Source of the DNA: Isosphaeraceae bacterium
GTDB taxonomy: Bacteria; Planctomycetota; Planctomycetia; Isosphaerales; Isosphaeraceae
Length of the DNA: 46,825 nt
Direction of reading: 5' to 3'
NCBI GenBank assembly: GCA_025356435.1
Contig: JANXSY010000255.1
Coordinates: 1-46,825, forward strand
Below are positions 26,930 to 34,654 of the stretch, piece after piece. The notes under the pieces are model-generated. The model had not been told where the DNA came from and ran no database searches. It saw only the letters and a program-made list of their open reading frames with translations. The position numbers and the translations under genes are program-made. Numbering within the stretch: the first letter of the stretch is position 1; each line of letters opens with the position of its first letter.

Positions 26930-26959
26930 TTGAATTACATGTCGATCCCGAACTATAGT
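26930..26959 (+). promoter_or_regulatory. Putative promoter of the first PEP-CTERM gene
   Basis: TTGAAT (26930-26935) and TATAGT (26954-26959) with an 18-bp spacer, in an AT-rich segment 59 bp before the ATG at 27018. Consensus match only. Confidence 0.5.
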
Positions 26960-27017
26960 AGTTGGGCTTTGCTCAGGATTCCGTGCAAGCTCATCTCTCG
27001 GATTTAGGAGTTTCTAC

Positions 27018-27731
27018 ATGACCTTGCGTCGCACTGTCCTCTTGGCCCCCGCTGTCGTGTTGGGCCTCCTCGCCGCCGTCGCCTCGCCGGCTCGTGCGAC
27101 CCTGATGTCAACCGCACCGGTCTCGGTCTTCTCGGCAACGCAGCCGACCGACTTCACGACGACCTTGACCCTGCCGACGTTCGACACGTCGCTTGGCACG
27201 CTTGTCCAGGTCGACCTGACGTTCTCATCGTCCGGCACCGTTAGCGGCACTGTCACCAATAATAGTGGCAGCGACCAGACGTTCAAGATCACTGAGACCA
27301 CGACCCTGACCCTGGACGACACCGGCTCAAACCTTGGCCTGAACATCGATCTGACCACTTCGAAGAAGTATACGGCTGTGCCGACTGGTCGAGGCGGTTA
27401 CTATGGACCGGGCTCGCCAGCGTCCAACAGCCCCTTCACGCCCTCGGCCACGAGCGGCCTCTTGACGTACACCTCTGGTGCCGTCTTCAACGAGTTCAAC
27501 GGCGGTCCGGGCTCGATTGTCCTCAGTCTCTCGACCCTGACCAATACGTCGATTGCTGGCGGCGGCGGAAACATCTCGGCCTCAATTAGCACACAAGCTC
27601 AAGGCACGGCCACAGTTGTCTACGAGTACAACCCCGTCGTCGCCACCCCCGAGCCGAGCACCCTGGTGATGGGCTCCGCCCTGCTCATCCCGATCGCCGT
27701 GTCGATCGTTCGCCGTCGCAAGACGGCCTAA
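27018..27731 (+). CDS. PEP-CTERM protein, choice-of-anchor E-like
   Basis: The protein has 237 residues. A signal peptide (about 1-27, ending S-P-A-R-A-T) is followed by a Thr/Ser/Gly-rich beta domain. At the C terminus the sorting signal A-T-P-E-P-S-T-L-V-M-G leads into a hydrophobic helix and a basic R-R-R-K tail. Such tails are cleaved by an exosortase and mark proteins for export to the surface or extracellular matrix. The early part, L-P-T-F-D-T-S-L-G-T-L-V-Q-V-D-L-T-F with T-V-S-G-T-V-T-N-N-S-G-S, resembles the choice-of-anchor E domain. AGGAG at 27006-27010 supports the start. No exosortase gene lies in the window. Confidence 0.88.
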   Translation: MTLRRTVLLAPAVVLGLLAAVASPARATLMSTAPVSVFSATQPTDFTTTLTLPTFDTSLGTLVQVDLTFSSSGTVSGTVTNNSGSDQTFKITETTTLTLDDTGSNLGLNIDLTTSKKYTAVPTGRGGYYGPGSPASNSPFTPSATSGLLTYTSGAVFNEFNGGPGSIVLSLSTLTNTSIAGGGGNISASISTQAQGTATVVYEYNPVVATPEPSTLVMGSALLIPIAVSIVRRRKTA

Positions 27732-27751
27732 GAACGCTAAAAAGCAAGTGG

Positions 27752-27791
27752 CAGACGAGTGAGACGTTCCAACGAGCGTCTCACTCGTCTG
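27752..27791. terminator. Strong hairpin after the PEP-CTERM gene
   Basis: A perfect 15-bp stem (27752-27766 with 27777-27791) and 10-base loop begin 20 bp after the stop codon. The following bases are not a T run, but the convergent setting with yebC supports a terminator. Confidence 0.7.
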
Positions 27792-27856
27792 ATACACCAG
27801 CTTGTAATCGTCTCGTACCGGCCTGCTTACGATGACGTAAGAATGCATTGGCTTTC

Positions 27857-27886
27857 GTGACACAGATCAAATTCGATCTGTGTCAC
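27857..27886. terminator. Hairpin overlapping the yebC stop codon
   Basis: A perfect 12-bp stem GTGACACAGATC / GATCTGTGTCAC with 6-base loop. The yebC TGA (27883-27885 on the minus strand) lies within the stem. It probably terminates yebC, together with the facing hairpin at 27752-27791. Confidence 0.65.
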
Positions 27887-28626
27887 AAATTCTCGAGGAG
27901 TTCCTCAGAGATCGTGTCGTTGGCGTAGGTGTTCTGGACGTCCTCGTTCTCTTCGAGGAGGTCGCGGAGGCGGAGCATGCGCTTGCCGTCTTCGAGGTCG
28001 AGTGCGACTTCGGTGGTCGGGATGTAGGTGATCTCGGCCGACTCGGTCGCGATCTTGTGCTGTTCGAGGGCCTTGCGGACGGGTTCGAAAATCTTGGCGT
28101 CGCAGGTGACTTCGAAGTAGTCGTCGACCTGCTTGACGTCGTCGGCCCCGGCTTCGAGGGCGATTTCCATCAGGCGGTCTTCGACGACGGTCTTGGCCTC
28201 GACGAGGAAGAGACCCTTGTAGTCGAAGAGGTAGCTGACGCAGCCGGACGCGCCGAGGTTGCCGCCGCAGACTTCGAACGCCTTGCGGAGGTCGCCCGCG
28301 GTGCGGTTGCGGTTGTCGGTGAGAACCTCGCAGAGGACGGCGACGCCGGCGGGGCCATAGCCCTCGTAGACGATTTCGACGAAGTTTTCGCCGCCGAGTT
28401 CGCCGATCCCCTTCTTGACCGCGCGTTCGATGTTGTCTTTGGGGCAGCTATACTGGCGGGCCTTGTCGATCGCGTAGCGGAGACGGAGGTTCATGTCGGG
28501 GTCACCGCCGCCGTTCTTGGCGGAGACGTAGATCGCCCGGCAGAGCTTGCTGAAGAGTTTGCCGCGCTTGGCGTCGACGGTCCCTTTGCGGTGCGCGATA
28601 TTCGCCGAGTGAGAATGCCCTGACAT
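27883..28626 (-). CDS. YebC/TACO1-family protein
   Basis: The protein has 247 residues, full length for the family. The start M-S-G-H-S-H-S-A-N-I-A-H-R-K-G-T-V-D-A-K-R-G-K-L-F-S-K-L is the diagnostic N terminus, followed by P-K-D-N-I-E-R-A-V-K-K-G and Y-E-G-Y-G-P-A-G-V-A, and the acidic C-terminal domain with L-L-E-E-N-E-D-V-Q. Family members have been described as transcription regulators and, more recently, as translation factors that help ribosomes at proline-rich stretches. The secretome of this window includes very proline-rich proteins, but a link is only a thought. The TPR gene lies 78 bp upstream on the same strand. Confidence 0.92.
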   Translation of the reverse strand: MSGHSHSANIAHRKGTVDAKRGKLFSKLCRAIYVSAKNGGGDPDMNLRLRYAIDKARQYSCPKDNIERAVKKGIGELGGENFVEIVYEGYGPAGVAVLCEVLTDNRNRTAGDLRKAFEVCGGNLGASGCVSYLFDYKGLFLVEAKTVVEDRLMEIALEAGADDVKQVDDYFEVTCDAKIFEPVRKALEQHKIATESAEITYIPTTEVALDLEDGKRMLRLRDLLEENEDVQNTYANDTISEELLENL

Positions 28627-28704
28627 CGGCCTACGGACTCCACGATCGAGGAAAGTCGGAAGACGGGCGCTGCTCGGCGAGGCCCGTCCTTGAGGAGAGA
28701 TACG

Positions 28705-31053
28705 TCAGGGATTGGTGCCGGTTGCAGTGCTCGGCCCCGTTTCGAGCTTCTTGAGCGATTCGAGCTTCTTGCGGATGTCGGCGAGCCGCTTGTCGGGGGG
28801 CTTGGCCGCCGCGCCGATCTTCTCGGCCTTCTCCCAGGCGGCGCGGGCCTTGGCCCGGTCTTTGATGGAGAAGTAGACATCCCCGAGGTGCTCGTGGACC
28901 GTCGCGTCTTCGGCCTGGAGGTTCTGAATTGCCTCTTCGAGCGGGGCCACGGCATCTTTCGCCTTGCCTCGTTTGAACAGTACCCAGCCGAGGCTGTCGA
29001 GATAGGACGAGTTCTTCGGCTCCTCGGTCACGGCCTTGCGGATCATCTTCTCGGCCTTTTCGAGGTTCTTCCCCTGCTCGGTGTAGAGGTAGCCGAGGTC
29101 GTTGTTCACGCCGGGGTCGTCGGGGTTTTTGGCGAAGAGGATCTCGAGTTCGGCCTCACCCTTGGCGAAGTCGCCGAGGTTGGTGTAGACAGTCGAGAGG
29201 TTCGAGCGGGCGAAGCGGACGAGTTCGTCGTTGTTGGGGAACTTGTCAAGCAGCGACTTGAAATAGGTGATCGCGTCTTCGTTCTTGCCCGCCATCTGGA
29301 AGACGTAGGCGAGGCCCCTCGTAAGGTCGAGGTTCGCGGGGTCGTTCTTGAGGGCGTTCCGAAGCATCACCACGGCTTCATCGGTCTTGCCCTTCTGCTG
29401 GAGGGCGAAGGCGTAGAGCCGGGTGGCGTCGGGGTCGTTGGGCAATTGCTTGAGCACGTCCTTGAGGGCTTCGATCGCGGCGTCCTCGCGATTGGCGCGG
29501 AGGCGGATCTGGCCGAGGAGGAGCATCGTCTGGGCGTTCTTCTCCTCGGGGAACTTGGCCATAAGCGCCTCGACCTCCTTCTCCGCCTCGGCGAAGCGGC
29601 CGAGGATCGTTAGCTGACTCATCAGCTCACGCCAGACGATCGGGTCAGGGGCCTCCTTCACCGACCAGCGGAGCAGGTCGACAGCCTTTTCGCCCTTCTT
29701 GGCGATCGTGGCGATCCGCAACAGAATGAACCAGCCCGTGCGGTCAAGCTGGGGAGGCTTCGCCGAGAGCATCGCGATGCCGGTGTCGATCACCTTGTCG
29801 GTGTAGGCCGAGTCGGCGACCAAGGCATCGATCTGCGCCTTGACGGCGTCGTCGCGACGGAGGCGGGTGGCCACCTTGGCGAGGAGCAAGATCAGGTCTT
29901 CGCTCTTCTTGTCCTTGAGCAGCGAGGCAAAGAGCGAGGCGAAGCCCTGGAGGTCAGGCTGCGTCTCAATCAAAGTTTTGAGCAACGTGTCGGCCTTGTC
30001 GGCCATCCCGGCAGCACGGTAACGGTCGGCGAGGGCATACTGGAGTGGTCCGTTGCGTGGGTCGGCCTGTGCGGCAGCTTCAAGGCGGGGGATGATCTCA
30101 CCCTCACGCTTGAGCTTCGTGAGAACCTGGATGAGCAAGTCGTAAACTTGCTTGCTCGCCCCCGGCCCCTTGAGGGATTTCTCGACAAGGGCCAGGGCCG
30201 CCTCACCCCGGTTGTCTTCGAGGTATGTCTCGGCGAGGAGAAGCGAGAGCTGCGGGTTATCTCGCTCATAGACGAGCCCGCGCTCGAACGACTTGATCGC
30301 AAGGTCTCGGCGTTTACCGGCGACAAAGATCAGGCCGAATTGGAGATAGGCGTCGGCCTCGTCCACCCCGAGGATTCGCTTCTGATCGACGGGGCTGAGC
30401 CGGAGCCCTGCCTTGCCGTCGAGGGCGTCCATCACCCGAGCGAGCGAGGCTGCGGCCTGGTCGAACCGCTGCATCCCGGCATAGAGCTTCGCCAGCTCGA
30501 ATTCGATCAGCAAGGCCCCCGACGACCCCTTGTCGAGCTTGGGATTAGCCAGAACTTCCTTCAGGAGCGCCTCGGCCTTGGCGTTGTCGCGCTTGCGGTT
30601 CTTATAGTAGTCGACGAGCCGGGCGATCGTCTCGGAGTCGTCCGGCTCGGCGAGCAGCACGCGGCGGCTGTATTCGACCGACTTCTCGGTCCTACCCAGC
30701 GCGATGCAGAGCCGGCTCAGCCGTCGCAGGATCGGGATCGACTCGGGGTCGTTCGTCAGCGCCTTTTCAAGGACAGTGATCGCCTCGGAGAGCTGACGCC
30801 GATCCTCGAGCGATCGGGCCTCGGCATAGAGCCGGGTGGCCTCGACCTTCTTCTGCTCGGCGGCGGTCCGGGGCGTCTTGGGGACGAACACCGCCGGCGG
30901 GTCTTCGCCCGGAAGCGCGAAGTCGGCCGGGGCCGTCTTTGCGACCGGAGCATTATCCTGCGGCTTGGGGTCGTCGCCGAGCGCGACACGGGCCGCTCCC
31001 CCGTTCGCTGCCATGAAGATAGCCAGGACGACAATACGGGACGGGCCGACCAT
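28705..31053 (-). CDS. Large secreted TPR-repeat protein
   Basis: The protein has 782 residues. The signal peptide is about M-V-G-P-S-R-I-V-V-L-A-I-F-M-A-A to G-G-A-A-R-V-A-L-G. A short Pro-rich linker ends near residue 60. From there tetratricopeptide repeats cover nearly the whole chain, for example Q-L-S-E-A-I-T-V-L-E-K-A-L-T-N-D-P near 85, G-R-F-A-E-A-E-K-E-V-E-A-L near 485 and G-K-N-E-D-A-I-T-Y-F-K near 590. The C terminus has the L-G-W-V-L-F-K-R-G-K-A-K-D-A-V form common in bacterial TPR lipoprotein-like scaffolds. There is no catalytic domain. It probably assembles or tethers other envelope proteins. Confidence 0.88.
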   Translation of the reverse strand: MVGPSRIVVLAIFMAANGGAARVALGDDPKPQDNAPVAKTAPADFALPGEDPPAVFVPKTPRTAAEQKKVEATRLYAEARSLEDRRQLSEAITVLEKALTNDPESIPILRRLSRLCIALGRTEKSVEYSRRVLLAEPDDSETIARLVDYYKNRKRDNAKAEALLKEVLANPKLDKGSSGALLIEFELAKLYAGMQRFDQAAASLARVMDALDGKAGLRLSPVDQKRILGVDEADAYLQFGLIFVAGKRRDLAIKSFERGLVYERDNPQLSLLLAETYLEDNRGEAALALVEKSLKGPGASKQVYDLLIQVLTKLKREGEIIPRLEAAAQADPRNGPLQYALADRYRAAGMADKADTLLKTLIETQPDLQGFASLFASLLKDKKSEDLILLLAKVATRLRRDDAVKAQIDALVADSAYTDKVIDTGIAMLSAKPPQLDRTGWFILLRIATIAKKGEKAVDLLRWSVKEAPDPIVWRELMSQLTILGRFAEAEKEVEALMAKFPEEKNAQTMLLLGQIRLRANREDAAIEALKDVLKQLPNDPDATRLYAFALQQKGKTDEAVVMLRNALKNDPANLDLTRGLAYVFQMAGKNEDAITYFKSLLDKFPNNDELVRFARSNLSTVYTNLGDFAKGEAELEILFAKNPDDPGVNNDLGYLYTEQGKNLEKAEKMIRKAVTEEPKNSSYLDSLGWVLFKRGKAKDAVAPLEEAIQNLQAEDATVHEHLGDVYFSIKDRAKARAAWEKAEKIGAAAKPPDKRLADIRKKLESLKKLETGPSTATGTNP

Positions 31054-31714
31054 GATGCGCTACTCCTCGAATCAGCCACCGACCCGCGACGGGTCGTCCC
31101 TACTGACGCCCGGCGCAACGCCATCTCCGCCGGGCTAACTCTCCATCCCACAATGTAACCATGAACTCCCACCCGTGCCTACCCCGGCGAATCGTCGGCC
31201 GACCAAACTCCCCTTGCCATTGATCTCCAGTGTCGGCGAAAAGTGTCTGCCGCCTCGTGCCGAAACAGAAGTCGTTGTCAGCAACTACTCGACTTGCGTG
31301 CGCTGGCGGAAACCGACCATCGAAATTGGTATCACCTAAAGTTTCTGGTCGATTTCGATCTCGAAGTGATCCCTTGGCGATATCGCAAGCGTTTGCTCGA
31401 TTGGACGTTTATTGATGCTGCCAACGACCTCTCCGAGCGCCGAATCCCCTCGTGGACCAGTCCCCACATGGCGAAAGACTACGTAGGTATGCAATCTGGG
31501 CATACCAGTCCTCCTCGATCGCGCGATTCAAAGTCGTAAGTCATAGAACACGCCGCAATCGAGACCGAATGCGGCCAAGCGTGAGTTAGAGGATCGCAAC
31601 ATTTGTGATGGAGCCGGAAGCTCTTGATTCGATGCGCTTCCAGCTCCATCATGCAGTTTATCTCAGACGTCAAGAAATTGTCTGGATTCGATGGCGATCA
31701 GCGACTAGAAAACC
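31054..31714. other. Intergenic region with a possible gene fragment
   Basis: A plus-strand frame at 31243-31539 reads Q-Q-L-L-D-L-R-A-L-A-E-T-D-H-R-N-W-Y-H-L-K-F with later W-R-Y-R-K-R-L-L-D-W-T-F-I-D-A-A-N-D-L. Its middle 60 residues look protein-like (balanced, many aromatic residues). The ends do not, and there is no ribosome binding site. It may be the remains of an unknown gene. The promoter of the TPR gene should lie near 31060-31150. A hairpin near 31606-31651 is listed separately. Confidence 0.3.
31606..31651. terminator. Hairpin downstream of the second PEP-CTERM gene
   Basis: GATGGAGCCGGAAGC (31607-31621) pairs with GCTTCCAGCTCCATC (31636-31650) at 14 of 15 positions, closed further by T31606-A31651. 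It lies about 64 bp past the stop of the minus-strand PEP-CTERM gene. There is no clear T tract. Confidence 0.5.
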
Positions 31715-32665
31715 TCACGCAAGGATGGCCGTTTTCCTCGAAGGACGCCTTCTTGCAAGACAACCGAAGCCGACAGTGATCAACGCGCACCCCATCAGTG
31801 CGAGACTGCTCGGCTCAGGGACGGCGTTGAGCGTGGCGTCCGAATGACCGATGATGACGTCACCCGACACAGTGCCGATACTCCCCCCTGCAACCAAGAC
31901 TCCGACGTTCGCCAGACGCAAATGGATAGCATTGGTCTGGATGCTTACGGAGGTCAGGCCGTTCCCAGAGGTGATCTGTTCGTTCAGTTCCAGGGACGCG
32001 CCAAGCAGATTCAGAGCCACGAATGTATTCGGCGCATAGGGACCCGCTGCGACGACAATGGAGATCCCATTAACGCTGACAGTCAGCCCTGTGATGATCG
32101 ATGTCCCGACCGCTGCGAGTGAGCCTATTGATCCGCTTGCGGTCGATTGCGACGTGATCGTGGTCGCGTCGATATGTATAAGTGAAGGCGTCGCGATGAC
32201 CGTCGCAACATTAAGGTTGAGGTTGTTGACCACGCTCGATCCCGTGGTCATCCGAGCCCCTGAGAGGCCGTCGATATTGGTTGATGCCTTCGAATCGAGA
32301 ATTCCTGTCCCGAGAGAGAGAAGAGTTCCCGTTCCGATAGCATAGGCGCCCGAGTTGGAGGTAAGCGAAACGAGAGTTGAGTCCAGGTTGTAACCAAACA
32401 CGGGCGGGGCGAACCCCTGGGCGACTGGCTGGGGAAGGACACCAGCCTGTACGAGGCTTGTGTTCAGCAGGGTCAACGTGAGATTGGCTTGGACGCCAAT
32501 ACCTTCACTATTGCCCGACAGAGTTTGAGCCAATGAAGTGTTTGGCGTCATCGCACCAAAGGCGAGCGTCAAAATGAACGCCAAGGCGAGACACCGAGTG
32601 CCCGACTGTGACCGAACAACACCACTGCGATTGGAGGGAAAAGTCTTCATCAAGAGATTGCTCAT
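31715..32665 (-). CDS. PEP-CTERM protein, choice-of-anchor P-like
   Basis: The protein has 316 residues. The N-terminal signal lies further in than usual (hydrophobic L-A-L-A-F-I-L-T-L-A-F-G-A-M near 26-39, cleavage near L-A-Q). A Ser/Thr/Val/Ile-rich beta region follows, with repeated S-I-G-S-L and V-N-G-I-S-I-V-V elements, reminiscent of the choice-of-anchor P family. The C terminus is V-P-E-P-S-S-L-A-L-M-G, a hydrophobic helix, then A-R-R-R-P-S-R-K: a PEP-CTERM exosortase signal. AGGAG about 10 bases before ATG 32665 supports the start; ATG 32650 is an alternative. It is unrelated in domain type to the PEP-CTERM protein at 27018. Confidence 0.82.
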   Translation of the reverse strand: MSNLLMKTFPSNRSGVVRSQSGTRCLALAFILTLAFGAMTPNTSLAQTLSGNSEGIGVQANLTLTLLNTSLVQAGVLPQPVAQGFAPPVFGYNLDSTLVSLTSNSGAYAIGTGTLLSLGTGILDSKASTNIDGLSGARMTTGSSVVNNLNLNVATVIATPSLIHIDATTITSQSTASGSIGSLAAVGTSIITGLTVSVNGISIVVAAGPYAPNTFVALNLLGASLELNEQITSGNGLTSVSIQTNAIHLRLANVGVLVAGGSIGTVSGDVIIGHSDATLNAVPEPSSLALMGCALITVGFGCLARRRPSRKTAILA

Positions 32666-33352
32666 CGAAACATGCTCCTGTCAGCAAATAGAAACGAGGA
32701 AACTTGGATTGCGAGCATCCCCAACCAACACGAGCGTCGGCATAGCCCGTGCTCGCGCATGTTCATGCGTGGACTGGTCCGCTCCATTCCTCGATAAGAA
32801 TGGAGATAGATCGCGTTTTCGCTGCAAATGCAGGCGTTTTCGAGTAGGACTAAGTCGCCGTCCTGACAAGACTACTCATTGAACTGATAGCTAATCGCTC
32901 ACGCAAACTCCTTTCCACAATATCCTGGCTTATTTTCTATGCGGAAAGAATAGAAACACGACTAGAAAACTGTATAATTTGCTAAATTTATTTCTTTATG
33001 GTTTTTAAAATCAACAAACATTTGTAAACGCTGTCTCAAATTGGATAAACTCCTGTTGTGGCGCATAACGATTTGGCAAATTGCACAAAACAATCTCTTT
33101 ACGATCACTGCCCGCCACAATGAAAAACAACGCGTGCATTCTCAAATACTTATCTATGCCGCCGGAGCGACGGTGCCCCGTCCAGCTCAGCACAAATTTT
33201 CCTCGGACTTGACCTTCCCCTCGCCAACCCAAAACGCTATCATTTTCGTTTTCCGCCTTGGCTCAAATGGGCCGATGAGCGGTATGCCCCTATTTGACTC
33301 ACCGCAGATACGGACCCGACGGCCTTGCCGGGGCCGCGAGGAGCTTCGACGG
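32666..33352. other. AT-rich divergent intergenic region
   Basis: Between the minus-strand PEP-CTERM gene and rplU. The part 32881-33080 is the most AT-rich in the window; it includes a TATAAT at 32973-32978 and runs of T and A. A TTGACC at 33209 and TATCAT at 33238 flank a 23-bp spacer, too long for a standard promoter. The frames here are not convincing genes. Both flanking genes must be transcribed from this region. Confidence 0.45.
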
Positions 33353-33667
33353 ATGTACGCGATTTTCGAGGACGGCAGCCACCAGTTCCGGGTCCACGAG
33401 GGCGAGACGATCATCGTCGACCGCCGCGATGGCGAACGTGGCGATGAAGTGGTCTTCTCCAAAGTGCTCCTGATCGCCGGCGACGGAGCGCCGATTATCG
33501 GCATCCCGGTCGTCGAAGGCGCGAAAGTTATCGCCAAGATCCTTGAGCAGTTCAAGGCGAAGAAGATTGTCATCCAGAAGTTCCGCCGCCGTAAAGGCTT
33601 GCGTCGCCGCAACGGCCACCGCCAGCAACACACCCGCGTCCAGATCACCTCCGTCGTCTCGGGCTGA
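33353..33667 (+). CDS. rplU: 50S ribosomal protein bL21
   Basis: The protein has 104 residues, the standard size. It begins M-Y-A-I-F-E-D-G-S-H-Q-F-R-V-H-E-G and keeps G-D-E-V-V-F-S-K-V-L-L-I, V-I-A-K-I-L-E-Q-F-K-A-K-K-I-V-I-Q-K-F-R-R-R-K and the basic end G-L-R-R-R-N-G-H-R-Q-Q-H-T-R-V-Q-I. It binds 23S rRNA in the large subunit. GCGAGGAG about 10 bases before ATG 33353 fixes the start; the longer frame from 33041 is not conserved-looking. A strong terminator follows at once, so the usual partner rpmA (bL27) is not co-transcribed and is absent from this window. Confidence 0.95.
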   Translation: MYAIFEDGSHQFRVHEGETIIVDRRDGERGDEVVFSKVLLIAGDGAPIIGIPVVEGAKVIAKILEQFKAKKIVIQKFRRRKGLRRRNGHRQQHTRVQITSVVSG

Positions 33668-33693
33668 TCGCCGAGCGGCTTGCCGATGGATAG

Positions 33694-33743
33694 AAAACCG
33701 CGGCAGTCCACCTCGTTGTGGATTGGCGCGGTTTTGCGTTTTT
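33694..33743 (+). terminator. Rho-independent terminator of rplU
   Basis: AAAACCGCG (33694-33702) pairs with CGCGGTTTT (33727-33735) and an inner TCCAC / GTGGA stem (33707-33711, 33718-33722) caps it; GCGTTTTT follows. It lies 26 bp after the rplU stop. Confidence 0.85.
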
Positions 33744-34318
33744 ATCCCTCGCAATATTGGTTCTTGAGGCCAGTTCTCTCGAAGTCATGACATGAATTTC
33801 CAGTCAACCCGCCAGACGACAACTCAAAAATAGTAAGTCTTCGTTTATTCTTGTATCGACGCTTACCCTTCCCCGAAACGACGCGATCGCGCCTGTCCTC
33901 GTCTCCGGTGCGGAAATATTTCAGAGGCGGTTTGGTCGAAACGCCCACAGCGACGATGCTTACGAAATGGCCTCTGTGACCGTTGCTCGAAATCGTAGGC
34001 AGGCTCTCCGTCCCTAGGATATGATCCTCTTCGATCGGCGATTTCCGGTCGGGTCGCTCCCTTACGATGCAGTCGGTAAGGATGGGATTTGACTGCAGAC
34101 CCTTTGGATTCCTCTCCCCATCCATCGTAACGCGACTTCTTTCCCAATCTGTCTATTTTACCAAATCGACTTTCAATCGCCCCATCGGAGAGCGATTGGA
34201 ACGCGATTTGTTTCATAGAGATCGGATATCTCGCTGACCGTCGACGTACGATCGCTACAGGAATGGACACGTTCCTGCCGATAGGATACAAATAGCCATT
34301 AGACAGAAGGCCAGGGCG
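33744..34318. other. Long intergenic stretch upstream of the nrdJ promoter
   Basis: About 575 bp of lower GC content than the flanking genes. Minus-strand frames at 33742-34125 and 33863-34330 exist, but are rich in Arg/Ser without motifs, signal peptide or ribosome binding site. No tRNA-like cloverleaf or repeat was recognised. It might hold a regulatory RNA or upstream regulator sites for nrdJ, but nothing specific can be shown. Confidence 0.45.
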
Positions 34319-34346
34319 TTCCGATGACATAGAATTTCCGTATAAT
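34319..34346 (+). promoter_or_regulatory. Putative promoter of nrdJ
   Basis: A perfect TATAAT (34341-34346) is preceded, with a 16-bp spacer, by a weak TTCCGA (34319-34324). It lies about 310 bp before the nrdJ ATG. I saw no convincing NrdR box beside it. Confidence 0.45.
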
Positions 34347-34520
34347 AGGTTCTACCCAGAATCTTAAAACGGTGATTCCTTCGCCAGACGACCCAGTTTG
34401 TGTCAAAATCAAGGGTAAATGAGATCGTTTAGCCCTGTCACGGTAAGTCTGGGGTTCTGGGCAGGGCACAACATACACGATTCGTTCATGATCGGTCGGT
34501 CAGGATTTCGGGGAGCTTGA

Positions 34521-34620
34521 GACGGTCCGGCCGTCTTCCCTGAGGATGTGGTAGGGATACCAAGAGCGTCCTAAGGGCCAAGAGGGGCCGGGCATGGCGG
34601 TTTACCGCCGTCTCCCGGCC
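34521..34620 (+). promoter_or_regulatory. Structured leader hairpins upstream of nrdJ
   Basis: A first hairpin GACGG-TCCGG-CCGTC occupies 34521-34535. A larger one pairs GGCCGGG (34586-34592) with CCCGGCC (34614-34620) and has an inner GGCGG / CCGCC stem with a TTTA loop. It ends 22 bases before the GGAG ribosome binding site at 34642-34645. There is no T run, so it is not a simple terminator. It could attenuate translation or bind a ligand. I could not fit it to the cobalamin riboswitch. Confidence 0.45.
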
Positions 34621-34654
34621 GAGGATCTCGAGCGATTCATCGGAGAAGTCCTAT

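Noticed and set aside
27880..28623. Plus-strand frame of the same length as yebC
   Set aside because: Mirror of the yebC gene; Val/Asp/Glu-rich translation without family features, while the minus strand is a clear YebC protein.
33863..34330. Minus-strand gene of 155 residues upstream of nrdJ
   Set aside because: Arg/Ser-rich translation, no ribosome binding site, no motif.
34347..34654. Cobalamin riboswitch before nrdJ
   Set aside because: The segment GGGCAGGGCAC near 34460 recalls part of the B12-box region, but the rest of the conserved core and its order were not found.
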